DNA of 64,000 bases from Sipunculus nudus (lineage: Eukaryota > Annelida > Sipuncula > Golfingiida > Sipunculidae). The position numbers and the translations under genes were made by a program. Position 1 is the stretch's first letter. Each line of letters starts with the position of its first letter. Of the stretch, positions 24,392-37,056 are shown piece after piece. Location of the stretch: assembly GCA_026874595.1 (NCBI GenBank), contig CM049306.1:40358019-40422018 (forward strand). Reading direction: 5' to 3'. The notes beneath the pieces were generated by a model. It saw only the letters and a program-made list of their open reading frames with translations. It made no database searches and had not been told where the DNA came from.

Positions 24392-27051
24392 ATGGAAATG
24401 AGAGATGTATTTGAAAATTATATTGGAGATACAGGTCGTTATACGATTTATATTGCGACACTTTGGACATTTTCACGTGTTCCTTATGTGTTTCATGTTA
24501 TCGGGATCGTCTTCTTTGCCGCTACTCCTGATCACTGGTGCTCATATCCCCGCCATCTTGAATTTAACCTCACAGACAAGGAATGGAAGAAATTCTACAT
24601 TCCCTCAAAGGTTATTAATGGTGAACAGAAATACAGTAGGTGTGAGATCTACGAGTGGATAGATTCCGCAAATTTTACCATTCATGACGTCATTGATATA
24701 TTGGTTGGCCTTGGTAACAGGACGTCATATGGACGCCAGTTCGTGCGAAAATGTGACGTATGGGAGTACGACCGTGAAACAACCGTCAGGACCTCATTGG
24801 TTACCGAGGTGTGTCAATAAAAATTTGCATCTCAAAATCTGTTACAATTTTTCTTTCTGTTATATCTTTGTTAATTTGTTATTGTTATTTAATTTTAGTT
24901 AAATAAAAACTGAAAAGCCACGTTTTATGTTTGAGCTTTTAGTGGGACATGGTATGTGACCGGACCTGGATGAAGTCGTTGTTGGTATCAATATACATGG
25001 TGGGATGGTTGGTCTCGGGACAAGTTTTCGGATACGCCTCGGACAGGTAACTTTCCTGTTTACTGTAGTTAAAATATAAACAAACTGTCTTAAAATAACC
25101 ATCCAGATATAGGCTGTCTTTCCGTGGTCCGGTTATTAGTAAGTCAACCGGTCCGTTATAGGTTTAATTTAAAATGACTTTTAAAACAGTTATTTCAAGA
25201 GAACTATAACGTATATAAAACAGCTGGTCATACGGCTTTTGAAACCAACAATATTTTTTTTTCATGTTGGTAACATATGTCTGTGTTAATTATCTATGTT
25301 GAAGCCTGTAATATTGTTTAATGCGTGGTTTGAGGTTCTATTATGTATGAAATATTATGCTGAAATCATGTTGAAATCCAGAACTTTACACACAGATTTG
25401 TAATTCTTAAATTCTTCATTTTTTAGTATGATCATATTTATTATGCATACCAACATGCTGCCGCCTAATTACAAGTTTAACAACAGATTTCGGCCTGTTC
25501 ATGTAAAAGAGTAAGATAAAAGTATTTAAACTATAACATTATACAAAGGGTTAACATTATTTTCAGATTATAATTTATTTAAATAGACATGCCTAATTAT
25601 TTCCAGGCATATATATTATATGTCAAAAGAAAAAAAAACGGTAAAAGTTATGTTTTAGATGCGTTTATAAGTTATCAAAAGGAGTAGCATTTTTTCAGTA
25701 TTACCTTCGGTGAAAAGACGGCGTTTGCTTATTTATTTGTTCGAATATTTGGTTATTTTTTGTGAAGTACATACATATTGTATATCTCAATATCGATTAA
25801 TTTGACTATTTAAATAATCTTGGCTCTTTAAATCTTACTATGCAATTTGATATTCACAGATGTGAATAAATACTTTCTAAATAATGAACGCACACTTCCT
25901 TCTATCTAATCGAGATTAAATATTTGCTGTATTTTAAGTCAAACATTAACAGATTCAGACAATAAGAAAAGTAATGAATTAGGAAAATCTTGGGATGGAA
26001 ACTAATCATATACAAGTATATGACCAATTTTGTGCGAAACGGCAGCTTTTGGGAAAAGGGATTTAGAAAATGTACATTAACTCATTGCACACATTTAAAT
26101 ATTATTAAAAAATAAATAACTCAATGTGGCCATATGTTTCCCTTGGACATGATATTGATATAATGCAATGAAAGGTTGTAATTTCTTTTTAAAAAAATAA
26201 CCATCTTTTTTAGGTGTGGTCGGCGCCCGCTGATGCGTTTACTGGCCATTGGTGTTAGTATTGTCAGCAATATTCTTCCATTCTGCTCCAATTATTTCGC
26301 GTTCCTGGTCATGCGGGGAGTCCTTGCTGTGTTTCTGGGAAATCTTACCACCATCAGTTTTGCCACTGGTAACGAAATAAAAAATTAGAGTTTGTTAATT
26401 ACTATTTGAAACTAACTAAAAATATTCTGTAAAGTTTCTCGGTTCTTCTTTCGTGCCATTTACAAAGATACACTTTTATCAAGCTTGCTATTCAATAAAA
26501 AATGTATTTTCCGCAAGGGGTGCTTATCGGCAATTAGGAAATATTTGATGGAGAGGGTAAATTTTGAGAAATAACCGTGTACTGCATGTGCCAAGTACTG
26601 TGATATTTGAAACAGGCCAGGTACAGAATTTAAGTAAATTAAATGCAATTAATGTTTCATTTTTTTAGAAGGAGCCATGATGTTAATAATAACAATTATT
26701 ATTATCATAAATTTTATAATTACTATTATAATTATTATTATTATCATTATTATTATTATTATCTTGGCTATAAAAGCATGGAATAGTCTGTTAATGACAT
26801 ATTATATTGTGAGACCTGTAATTTACTTTAGTTTCTCTCTGACCAAAGACTTGGTTTTTACGTAGTGCTTGAACTGGTGGGAGAAAGTCGGCGAACAACA
26901 GTTGTGAATGGTATTGAAATGGTGGTTTCTGTCTTCTACGCTGGAATGGCTCTCCCAGCCTATTTTCTGCGGGATCGATTTGTATTTATGGTTTCACTAT
27001 CAGCGGCCACAGTTCTGCTGTTAATTCCAATATGGTGAGTCACCAGATCTG

Positions 27052-27089
<38 letters not shown>

Positions 27090-29477
27090 ACATTGATAAT
27101 GTATGGTAAGTTTTAAATCAGGCACTTCTGCATATGCTGTTTGATAGACAGAGACGTCGGTAAGTGATTTATGTCAGATTTTAAATAGCAAGATTGATAA
27201 TTTCATTGTAATGCCGATTAATACCTATAAAGCTGGAATTGTCAGATGGCCTAGTTCTAAAAGCCTGTGGAACTGCTCATTTTTCACGAATGGCAGCGTT
27301 GAATGGACGAAAATATATTTTCTAATAGTAAAAGTTGAATACGGTGCCTTAGCATGCACATGATGATATGGTAATATGGAGAAAATTATAAAGATACCCT
27401 AGTGGGGAATGTTTAGTCAGAGTTAGATAATAACTTCGCTCTGCTGTACAGCCAAATATTGTTTGTCTCAGTTATAGGAGACTAAATTGACAGATTTGTT
27501 TTCTCTGGGCAATAGGCACTATAACAAATACTTGGATTCAAGATGTACGACATATATTTGAACGCTGTCAGCAAGGGAGCTGTTTACAAAAGGAAACGGT
27601 GTGCATTGGCCATGGGCTGGAATAGAAACACTGTTTCCAGCGATTGATACGCAAAGACACAGTGATTTATAATAGTATTTGTTAACAGACCAGAGCGCCG
27701 CCTCATGCTTGGAACTAAAGGACTAGTCCGTTTGACTCTTGTGTTGATAACTGTGTCGAGTGTAAATCAAATTTATTATACCAAGAATAACGTCGTATAC
27801 CGGGTTGGCTCATGCCTATACCAGCTATCTATATTATGGAGGGATTACAGCTTAGAGGTTATAGCCCCCTTGATTACACAACCTCACGATGACTGTGATG
27901 TGGTCAATAGAATCGCGAATACGCGCTTCAGTACAACATTTCTCAGTGTTCTGATGTGAAAGTCATAAGCCTAAACAAGGAACAATTCAGTATCAGATAT
28001 AAACAAGCAATTAGCATATGGAGTCAGTCTATTTCATTTTCTTTTTTTTTATGTGAAGTACTTTGTGCATTGGATAATATACTGTTTATTAAACAACATC
28101 CACGAGATAAGCATACGTATTGTTTCATATTCTAATACGATTCATTCGTATATATAATTGATTTATATGTGCTTGCATGAATAGATGGCGTCGTCTCAAT
28201 GCGTTTAAGAATGATACTAAAAGAATCTGGATCACACATAAAAAGGGTGTGACATGTATAGGACTTGAAATAGACTTACATTGTTAGACAAAGCGGTTTA
28301 GGGGTGACTTAAAGCAAGAAAACGCGAAAGGTGATCACCATGACAGACATTTCCTGTGTAGTATAAAGTTGGACCTTCAATCTTGGTCCACGAGATATCA
28401 ATTAAGGATGTTATATTCCACTATTATCTGGTTGTCAGTTTCGATGTTTTCTGTCTAAAAATATCTGAGCACTTGAGGAACTCTTAAACAGGCTACATTA
28501 TGTTGTGCTCATAGGAGAGGGATGGTAATAATGCATTACAATGGTAATGTTATTTACTGCAGGTTTATACCAGAGTCGCTGCATTGGCTCACTGCTAAAG
28601 GCCATCAGGAGAGAGCGCAGCGAAGCATCCAAAAAATAGCAAAGATAAATAGGAAACAAATTCCACCGGGTCTTTACGTCACAGTAGAACAGGTATATAA
28701 CAAATATAAAAATAAATAAATTGAAATATATGAAAACCAGTTGATATGTAAACAGTAAAAAAAAAAGAAATTAAAGAGTTGGTTATTGAGACTGCCGAAG
28801 AAGTATGCATTAAGGAACTAAAGATTTAGATGCGGTACAAAACGATAGTTGAATAAATAAAAATACATTACAACCATCTGTTCTGCAGCATCGGGGAAAG
28901 ACTTATTGTTCATTGTGTAAACTCGGTTCTCAGGGCATATAGAAAAACATAATACTAAATAAATGATTAAAATATATTTAGATAATGAAATATTATCCCT
29001 TTATTTTATTTTATTTTTGAAGCAAAGTAAACCTCCTGATTCCGAATAAAAGAATAGCCATAACAGACATTAGTTTCACTTAACAAGACCAATATGTTTA
29101 TGTCGTTGTCGAACTTCATATTTGAAGAATGAGATTTCTTCAGGTCTCTTCTACCTTAGGCGGCTATTATGAATCATTCATCGATATTTCCTTAATTTTG
29201 AATAATAATGAAACTGCTTAATAAAAAGTGCTATGAGGTTGCACTCTGGTCCACATTTGAATTAAATTATTTATTTTGTTTGAGACTCATTGTGATATGG
29301 TAAATGATCGCCGTCGCTTTTTTGGTAGGATGAGGAAAAAATTTCTTCGAAACTGAGTGATTTACTCCGAACACCTGGACTACGCAGGGTTACACTAATT
29401 GTTGGTTTAAATGGGCAAGTTTATTATTTATAATTTTCAGGTCCTGTGTTTGTTGTTAACACGTGTATCAAATTATT

Positions 29478-29525
<48 letters not shown>

Positions 29526-32021
29526 TAACGGTAATTTTGTTATTGATCAGATCTATTATTTTTACCATGTATTTCATATATGACATGGTACCTGTAAATT
29601 TGAACTTTAAAATATGTTAAAATTCGATGTTTTAACGGAATTTTATAACCTGTAAAGGCCAGAATATGGGGGTGCAAGTAAGAGATTCCACACATATAAA
29701 CAACTGATCCTCTTGCAGTTGTAGAAATACCTCCAGCGTTTATATAACCGTTAAATTAAACAACAATTCTTTAATTTTACATAGGCATGTAAGAAACCGT
29801 GTATGCTTTAAGGTTTATAAACGGAATCACTTATTATGCGATCGTATGGAACATGGCAGATTACCATGGAAATCTGTACCTGAACGTGTTCTTTGCGGGT
29901 CTGGTTGAGATTCCAGCGTACCTACTCAATATTCCAGTTATATCTAAAGTTGGAAGACAGCGGAGTCTGGTAATCTGTACTTTCGTGGCAGGTTTAGCGC
30001 TTCTTCTTACCATCGCTGTCCAGGAAAGTAAGTTTGCCTTTCTCGGCCCCGAGACACTGGATCACTCCACATTTGTGTGCGAGTGGTTGGGGGGGGGGGG
30101 GGAGGGGGAGGGGTTCGCGGTTGAAAATAACCATGGCGCATTATAATGGAGAACGGAGGACATACATGTTCAAAAAGTATGAAGGGAAGTTGTAACCAAA
30201 TAATTCAGGAGCTTACAAAATAACGTTTTTGCCATGAAAGTAGATGTCAAGAGGCTCCATAATTGATTCTGTTATTTCAAGCTATTTAAAAATTTGTTGA
30301 GTTTATTTTGATCTTAGTTGTGTTTGAAAGAATGATGCAGAAAGTATATATATGAAATTGTGAAATAATTATGGCCATATTTGGTTAACACATGCAGCAT
30401 GTCCGTATGATCACCCATAAACTCTTATATTCTTGATTAGGCTTTTTCTTCATGAATATGGTAATCAAGGTAATTAAGTTCTCGGCCTTATTTAGCTGAA
30501 TCGCAAACCATTTCCTTTCTGCAGACGATAATAGGAAGTGTTTAGCTAAAATAGATTAGCGTCCAATTGAATCAAAGGTTACCTTTTTTCTTCACTGTCA
30601 CCTGTAATTCAGATGAGGTTATTGGAAAAACTATACTGGTGATGATTGGAAAGTTCGCAATCTCAATGTCTTTCATGGGGGCGTACCAGTTTGTCATAGA
30701 GCTCTACCCGACTGTCATTCGCTCCAGTGGTCTACACTGGTTTGTTAACGCCTGCCGGTGTGGAAGTCTGACGGCGCCATTCCTACCTCTGATCGTTAGT
30801 ACAAAGCGACACTCAGACACAAAGCATATATAGTTGCCATATATCCATGTAACCTCTCAGACTGAATCAAATATTTCTTACCTCTAGATCGACCATATAA
30901 TTCCAAATACCAGATACAAGATTCAACACAAATGACATTTACTTAAAAACATATCATAAATACCAAACCAAAAAGTCCTTCCGTCCACTCAAGGTACAGC
31001 CCGCAACTTTTGTTCTTGAACGCAGAGTTTTTGCACGCAGATAGATTTTGCATTGTGTGATCTGATAAACACAGAGTAATCTCAAGTTATGTCCATTTTA
31101 CCCGTTTGCACGGATTTAGGCGAGTTAACACCATTCCTGAAATAATATATTCAACACCTGCATTCACATATCTGTCATTGCATATGCTATATAATCCTGA
31201 TATATAATTTGCCCAAGGAAACACGCCGTATTGAGAGGTCTTGTTCGTGTCTAGAAAATCAGTCAGTATATGACCTAAAAGTTCATCAGTCCTTATATAC
31301 AGGCACAATACAGAGACATAAAACGGGGCATGGTTGTGTATAGATGCAATAAAAATACAAATCGTACAAGGAACACTCAAATTAGTAAGCCAGTGCCTTG
31401 AAAGCTGTAGAAAAGGCTAAAACTGCGTGGCTCTTATGGCGACCATGGTACAGCACACTCAGGCTTAAAGGTATGCATTGTGTTAATAATAACATTTCAA
31501 TACGTTTCGTTGTGTTATGTTACATTTTTTATGCAGGGAGGAGTTTGGCCAGATTTAATTTGTGGTTGCATTGCCTTGTTTGGCGCATGTTCGATGTTAT
31601 TCCTGCCAGAGACAAAAGACGTTCCTCTACCATCGAGTGTGGAAGAGGCAGACAGAAGAGTCCGCAGTCACCAAATAAGGTTCATTTAGCCTATAGATAC
31701 AAGCAGCAACATGCATGTATGGCTCTTCAGGTTCTTAAGTTAACTGAAGATAGGAATATTACAAAAGAAAGTCTTAAGCGTGTCGATGTCGCCCTGTTTG
31801 ATATGGAATACAAATATTTGTAAATTACAAATTTTATCAGAGTTATGCTATGATCGCAGCCATCGTTTTTCCCCTTGGATAATTAATCACTCTGACTTTT
31901 TTTTTACTGGAGAAATTGTTGATGTATTTCTTGGTATTTCAGACATTTTTTAAAGCGACCATCAATCAAGATTCATGAAGAGGTGAATCTTAACAATACA
32001 AATGAAGCCGCTGCCACGTAA
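24392..32021 (+). CDS. SLC22-type organic ion transporter, gene B (10 exons)
   Basis: Coding exons: 24392-24808, 24943-25046, 26214-26368, 26866-27034, 28563-28692, 29329-29414, 29813-30027, 30613-30794, 31537-31679, 31943-32021. They join to 559 codons plus TAA. Exons 1-9 have exactly the lengths of gene A; only the last exon is 3 bp shorter. Residues about 17-43 form TM1. The long extracellular loop carries NLT, NFT and NRT sequons and ends CDVWEYDRETT. TM2 runs into the MFS motif ASDRCGRRP, then IPESLHWLTAKG and ELYPTVIRSSGLHW. The tail is short and polar. An in-frame ATG lies 9 bp upstream at 24383, but MEMRDVF aligns with gene A's MEIKDIF, so 24392 is preferred. Intron 6 uses a GC donor. 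No stops or frameshifts: likely the fully functional member. Substrate unknown. Confidence 0.92.
26685..26765 (+). repeat. ATT-rich imperfect microsatellite
   Basis: Runs of ATT and ATTATC units in intron 3 of gene B, about 100 bp before exon 4. The resulting all-Ile open frame is an artefact. Confidence 0.85.
29415..29420 (+). promoter_or_regulatory. GC-type 5' splice site, gene B intron 6
   Basis: The exon ends AATGG and the intron begins GCAAGT. Every other donor position fits the consensus, as is usual for GC-AG introns. The matching site in gene A is CGG followed by GTAAGT. The phase (two bases of a Gly codon completed by the next exon) is right only at this site. Confidence 0.8.
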
Positions 32022-32087
32022 AGATGGAGGAATGGGTATCGACGAAATAATAGTAAATGTATAATGCATTGTAACATTTGTGACTGA

Positions 32088-32113
32088 AATAAATCAAACA
32101 TTTCAGCAATAAA
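32088..32113 (+). promoter_or_regulatory. Candidate polyadenylation signals of gene B
   Basis: Two AATAAA hexamers (32088-32093 and 32108-32113) lie 67-92 bp after the stop codon. The 3' UTR before them shares TATCGACGAAATAATA with the gene A 3' flank. Confidence 0.6.
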
Positions 32114-32301
32114 GAATTATGGCGGAAATGCGTTTGGCACATAATTAAGCAGGAATCATTACTTCTGAGATGCAAATCAGTTGCAACATATGTGCACGCC
32201 TATATGCGAACATAAAATTATCACCCAGTTCAAGGGCGTATATATTACTATGTATATTACATCTGTAGGAAAATTTGTCACATGCGCATACATGTATCAT
32301 G

Positions 32302-33183
32302 CAGGGGCGGATCCAGTATTTAGACTAGATGTGTCGGAACAACACGAATGCCCCCGCCTTGGGCAAATTAGAAACATTTGTAAAATTTGTAAAATTTGGA
32401 AAAATTTTTAAGTTCAGGAGGTGTCGTATGGTCAAAAGTAGGTCAACAAGGGTAAAATGCAAACTCGATCTGTAACGGGTCATTATCAAGCAACAAATTT
32501 TCTATGTTCAGGAGCCGTAAAACAGTCAAAAGAAGGTCAACCGGGACAAAATGCAAACTCCATCTGTAACTGGTCATTATCTGCCTACACACCAAAAATC
32601 AGGCCAATATCTGAAGGCATTGCGAAAAAAAGTCCGTACATGTGTATTTGTCATGAAATTTCATATTTTTCATGAAATTTTCTATGTTCAGGAGCCGTAA
32701 AACGGTCAAAAGTAGGTCAACCAGGACGAAACGCGAACTCGATCTGTAACTGGTCTATATCTGCTCACACACCAAAAATCAGGCCAATATCTGCAGGCAT
32801 TGCGAAAAAAAGTCCGTACATGTGAATCTGTCATGAATATTTCTATTTTTCATGAAATTTTCTAAGTTTAGGAGCCGTAAACGGTCAAAAGTAGGTCAAC
32901 CGGGACGAAACGCGAACTCGATCTGTAACTGGTCTATATCTGCCCACACACCAAAAATCAGGCCAATATCTTCAGGCATTGCGAAAAAAATGGCGGGGGC
33001 ATAAAAATGGAGGGGTCCAACCCAGGGGGACTTCTGATAAAGCTTGAAAAAGGTACAAAGGTCCGTAAAAGACGATGGGGGGACAGCAAAAAATGGTTTG
33101 AACCCCTTAAAAAGGTTGCGGCTGCTTGGGAAAAAAGGGGCGGGTCAAGACCCTCTGGACCCTGCCCCCTGGATCCGCATCTG
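32302..33183. mobile_element. Non-autonomous DNA element with CAGGGGCGGATCCAG end
   Basis: The left end CAGGGGCGGATCCAG (32302-32316) is complemented at the right by CTGGATCCGCATCTG (33169-33183), with two mismatches. The flanks TGTATCATG (32293-32301) and TGTATAATG (33184-33192) look like a 9-bp (or 8-bp) target duplication with one change. The interior holds about three units of roughly 190 bp, each with AGGAGCCGTAAAACGGTCAA, ACACCAAAAATCAGGCCAAT and GCATTGCGAAAAAAAGTCC. There is no transposase. hAT-like by duplication length, but that is only inference. Confidence 0.78.
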
Positions 33184-33459
33184 TGTATAATGTATTTGTT
33201 GTGAGTATAATCTCTTTGCTTCATATATAACAGGATTTTAATAATGTTAACAGTCTTAGATGTGCAGCTTGTCTTGTGTACAACTATATAACAACATGTA
33301 TAAAGGCCCTGTCCTGCAGAGAGTTTATCATAGATTTTTATTCTCATATCAGATGCAATTCCAACAATCAAGTCACATAATATTTAAGTCAGTTGCAGCC
33401 CACACACATGGTAAAGTATTAAAGAAACAGAAAAGACAAAGATTAATTGTAGACATTAA

Positions 33460-34800
33460 AAAAGGTGTATTTGCACCTGACGTACTGTCAGTCATATGAT
33501 GTGTATACAAATGGCTTAGGGTAATATACGTTTCATGTTAGTTTAATTATTCTGGACATGCAACATGTGTTCTGTTTTTTTTTTCTTGTCAACGTAAAAA
33601 AATATGATTGAATTCCAAATATTTATTAGATTATTGAATACAGTTTTCATGCTATGCATATAAAGATTAATTTATCATACATTCATACGCGCTACATTAT
33701 GATACTCCATAAATATATTTCTAGGGAACCTATACTCCCTCTGCCTCTCCTCATCCTCTCTCTGCCTCTCACCCCTCTCTCGTGTGGTATCTATTGTATC
33801 TGAATTACGAAAAAAAACTGATACATATTAATGACTTGTCGAGTGCAGATAAGTTTTTAAATTGGTTTTAAATTATTTAATATCTTAGTGTAGTAAGAAG
33901 CGAATTCCAGACTTTCGGGGATGTGAAACGGACACAAATTACATTATCTTATTAGTAAAAAGTATCATAAGTAGAGACAAAAAAATCCTTCTTTCTACTC
34001 AAGGTACAGTCCGCAACTTTTGTTCCTGAACGCACAGTTTTTGCAGGCAGATAAATTTTGTATTGTGTGATCTGATTAACACAGAGTATTCTCAAGTTAT
34101 GTCCATTTTACTCGTTTGCACGGATTTGGGCACAGTAAACACCATTTGTGAAATAACATATTCAACTCCTGCATTCACATCTGTCATTGCATATGATAAA
34201 TAATCCTGATATATAATTTGATCAAAGGAAACACGACGTATTGAAAGGTCTTGTCCGTCTTTAGAAAATAAGTCAATATATGGCCTAAATGTTCGTGCTT
34301 TAAGGTATGCATTGTGTTAAAATATAGTAATAACATATCAATATATTTCGTGTTGCTACCAAAATTTTTCATGCAGGGAGGAGTTTGGCCAGATATAATT
34401 TGTGGTTGCATTGCCTTGTTTGGCACATTTTGGATGTTCTTCCTGCCTGAGACAAGAGACGTTCCTCTATCATCTTGTGTAAAAAAAAGGTGTATATGCA
34501 CCTGACGTATACGGTCAGTCATATGTAAACAAATGCCTTATGGTAATATACGCTGTTTCACGTTGGTTTAATTATTCTAGACATGCAACCTGTTTTTTTT
34601 TTTTTTGTTTTTTTTTTCTTGTCAACGTAAAAAAATATGATTGAATATATATATATATTAAAATATTTATAAGATTATTGAAGACAATTTTCATGAAATG
34701 CAGGTGAAAGATTAATAAATCATACAGCTGATAAGTTTTTAAATTGGTTTTAAATTATTTAATATCTGAATGTAGTAAGAAGCGAATTCCAGACTTTGGG
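33460..34800 (+). repeat. Local imperfect tandem duplication 3' of gene B
   Basis: Two duplications interlock here. Bases 33955-34480 repeat gene B intron 8 plus exon 9 (30948-31648). Bases 34488-34800 repeat 33460-33920: both start with GGTGTAT.TGCACCTGACGTA and both contain TTTTTAAATTGGTTTTAAATTATTTAATATCT. This is consistent with unequal crossing-over after gene B. Confidence 0.7.
34377..34480 (+). pseudogene. Orphan copy of SLC22 exon 9
   Basis: Retains the acceptor ATGCAG and an open frame GGVWPDIICGCIALFG, then FFLPETRDVPLSS. Homology stops abruptly at about 34480, before the donor, and an A-run replaces the rest. Without a donor or last exon it cannot encode a transporter terminus, although it could act as an alternative terminal exon ending at a nearby stop. 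Confidence 0.75.
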
Positions 34801-36148
34801 GTTGTGAAACGGAAGGAACGTTCACCGACTTTCATTTTAGTTTGACACGTTGGTACCTTAAGAAGATTTCCGCCAGCCGAAAGGACGATAGGTTATCGGT
34901 TCTTCAGACAAATATGTGGGGAATGAGCCATCGAAATGGCGTTAAACAAAAACAGCAATTTTGTATTGTAACCGGTACTTGACGGGAAGCTAATGGAGCT
35001 GTTTGAGCAGTGGCATGACATGGTCAGTCTTATGCTTCTTTAGGAATCAGGGGCGTAGATGGCGGGGGGGGGGGGGGGATGCATACCCCCCAGAATTTTA
35101 GGTGGGGGGGATGGTGTGTACAATCATCCCCCTAGGTTTCAATGGGGAAAAAAGCAAAGCTATAGTAATTATGCAGTACATGCCAGTTAATAGTAATAAT
35201 ATTTATAACGAACGTTGTGAGGTATTAGAAGTTAAAACTGTCAAGGATCGTTAATTCGTTATTCAAAGCTTCATCAAAGGTTTCGTATATTTTGTATCTG
35301 CAATGAAATACACTCATACAATTCAATTATAGTCTAAACGTAATTACTGTTATCGTTAAGTATAGAATTTAATATGCAGACTAGAACCTCCATAGCTCTA
35401 TAGCTATATGATAATCTATTAATCATATGAATTAATATTTTTAATTATTCTACAAGTATCCAATTCTCATAATTTATGATGCATTCGGCCAAAAGCACGG
35501 AAAACCAGCTTAAAGTAAACAATTTAATTAAACAAAAATATTTATATTTTCTTCATAATCTATACATCATTCTATTCCTTAGGTTCTCTAGTTTGTTGAT
35601 TGAATAGGGAAAATAAATTAAATAAGTCTTTTTCAACATTTCAAAATTTCATTGAAGGAAAATCATATCCTCAAAATCGTTCTAATGTATAAGAGGTCAG
35701 TGTAGACATAGTCTATAAATTATGTATTGCTTACATAGGGTATCAAAGAAATCTTGAATTAACAGGCATAGTTATGTATTTAGACATTATGTATAATGGG
35801 AAATAATATGAAATTTTTAAAAAGGACAGATAAACCCAGAAAAATCACTTGCGAGAATAGTTAAAAATTCTTTTTGTCACATTTATAACTATATCTTATA
35901 TAGAATTATCGCAACAGAATCATTGCAAACAAGAGTTCATGTCATCAAAATAAGTAGACAGGTTCAATGGTCTTCTTTAAGTATTTAATCAGTAAACATA
36001 TAGTAAAGCTCTTCAGACGTTTTCATAAGAAACGTTAGGAAATCTGAGAGGAAAAAGATTGATTGCAGATCTTTCAACAATATTCATTTGTGAAGACTCA
36101 ACTCAAAAATTTGAAATCTGGAAAGTTTATTTATATATATATATTTAT

Positions 36149-36205
<57 letters not shown>

Positions 36206-36652
36206 TTATGTAAATCTCATATATAATGTCTTATAAATCCAACAATTTGATTGCTTTCATATGTTGCTACGAAATCTCCTAAACATTAGTAACATTTATT
36301 TATCAATTTGAAATATCTAGTTTGGGTCAGAAAAACAGTGGGTCAGAGAGGCTAGAATTTAATTTTTATATTTTACATAATTTTTTCTAGGGTATAACTT
36401 GGTAAATATTCATTTTTCAATCTCTATTAGAAGTCGGAGACACATGAAAGTGAAGAACAACCCCTACAGGCTTCATGCATTAGAATGAATAGTTAGAAAA
36501 GTAATAACTTACGAAAACTTGTTTAAGCAACATTTTTTTTCAGAAAATTAGGCCCATGCCCATTTGTTAGGTTTAAGTCTCCAAATTGACAAAACTTTTG
36601 TAGATACATGGCTTAAAATTTTACATATTTGCTATTAAGAAAATTGAAAGTA

Positions 36653-37056
36653 GACCGGCTTCTGTGGCTCAGGGGTAGAGCGCAGGGCTCAAAGCCGGGA
36701 GATCGTGAGTTCGAATCTCAGCCGAGCCGGTGAGATTTTTCACGGTCGACCCCTACCCAGGGTGGGTGCACTTCAGGCCCAATGGGGAGACTGTACCCAA
36801 CAGTCGGGTTTCACTCACAAACGAGTGCGCCTTTCGGGGGTTCCTCGGTGTTATGACCCAGCAATGGGGATGAGACACACCCAGGACCCGCAGGAGTGAA
36901 TCACCGAGCCTGGTTGACGCCAGAGCATCGTGTGCAAGCCCCTGTCACGGAGTCCGAAACCGGAATGGAAATTCTGCGATTGTATATAGACTTAGTTAAG
37001 CAAGCATTTAAAAAATGGAGGCGTTACCTCCACCAAAAAAATCTTTAAAAAAAAAA
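36653..37056 (+). mobile_element. tRNA-derived SINE with 16-bp target-site duplication
   Basis: A 404-bp element flanked by identical AAGAAAATTGAAAGTA at 36637-36652 and 37057-37072. The head (about 36655-36727) has a box A (TGGCTCAGGGGTAGAG), a box B (GAGTTCGAATCTC) and pairable CCGGCTT/GAGCCGG ends. It does not fold as a standard tRNA because the 5' part has extra bases and the anticodon arm is poor. The body is GC-rich (for example GTTCCTCGGTGTTATGACCC) and ends with a small GGAGG.GTTACCTCC hairpin and an A-rich tail. The perfect duplication implies a recent insertion. Confidence 0.88.

Noticed and set aside
27705-27959. 84-codon frame in gene B intron 4
   Set aside because: No counterpart in gene A, no domain, and it lies between exons whose phases join perfectly without it.
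31398-31823. 141-codon frame overlapping gene B exon 9
   Set aside because: Out of frame with the clearly conserved exon 9 and not bounded by sensible splice sites.
36655-36727. Possible functional tRNA gene
   Set aside because: Promoter boxes are good, but the D-arm spacing and anticodon arm are wrong, and the segment is the head of a SINE with a target-site duplication.
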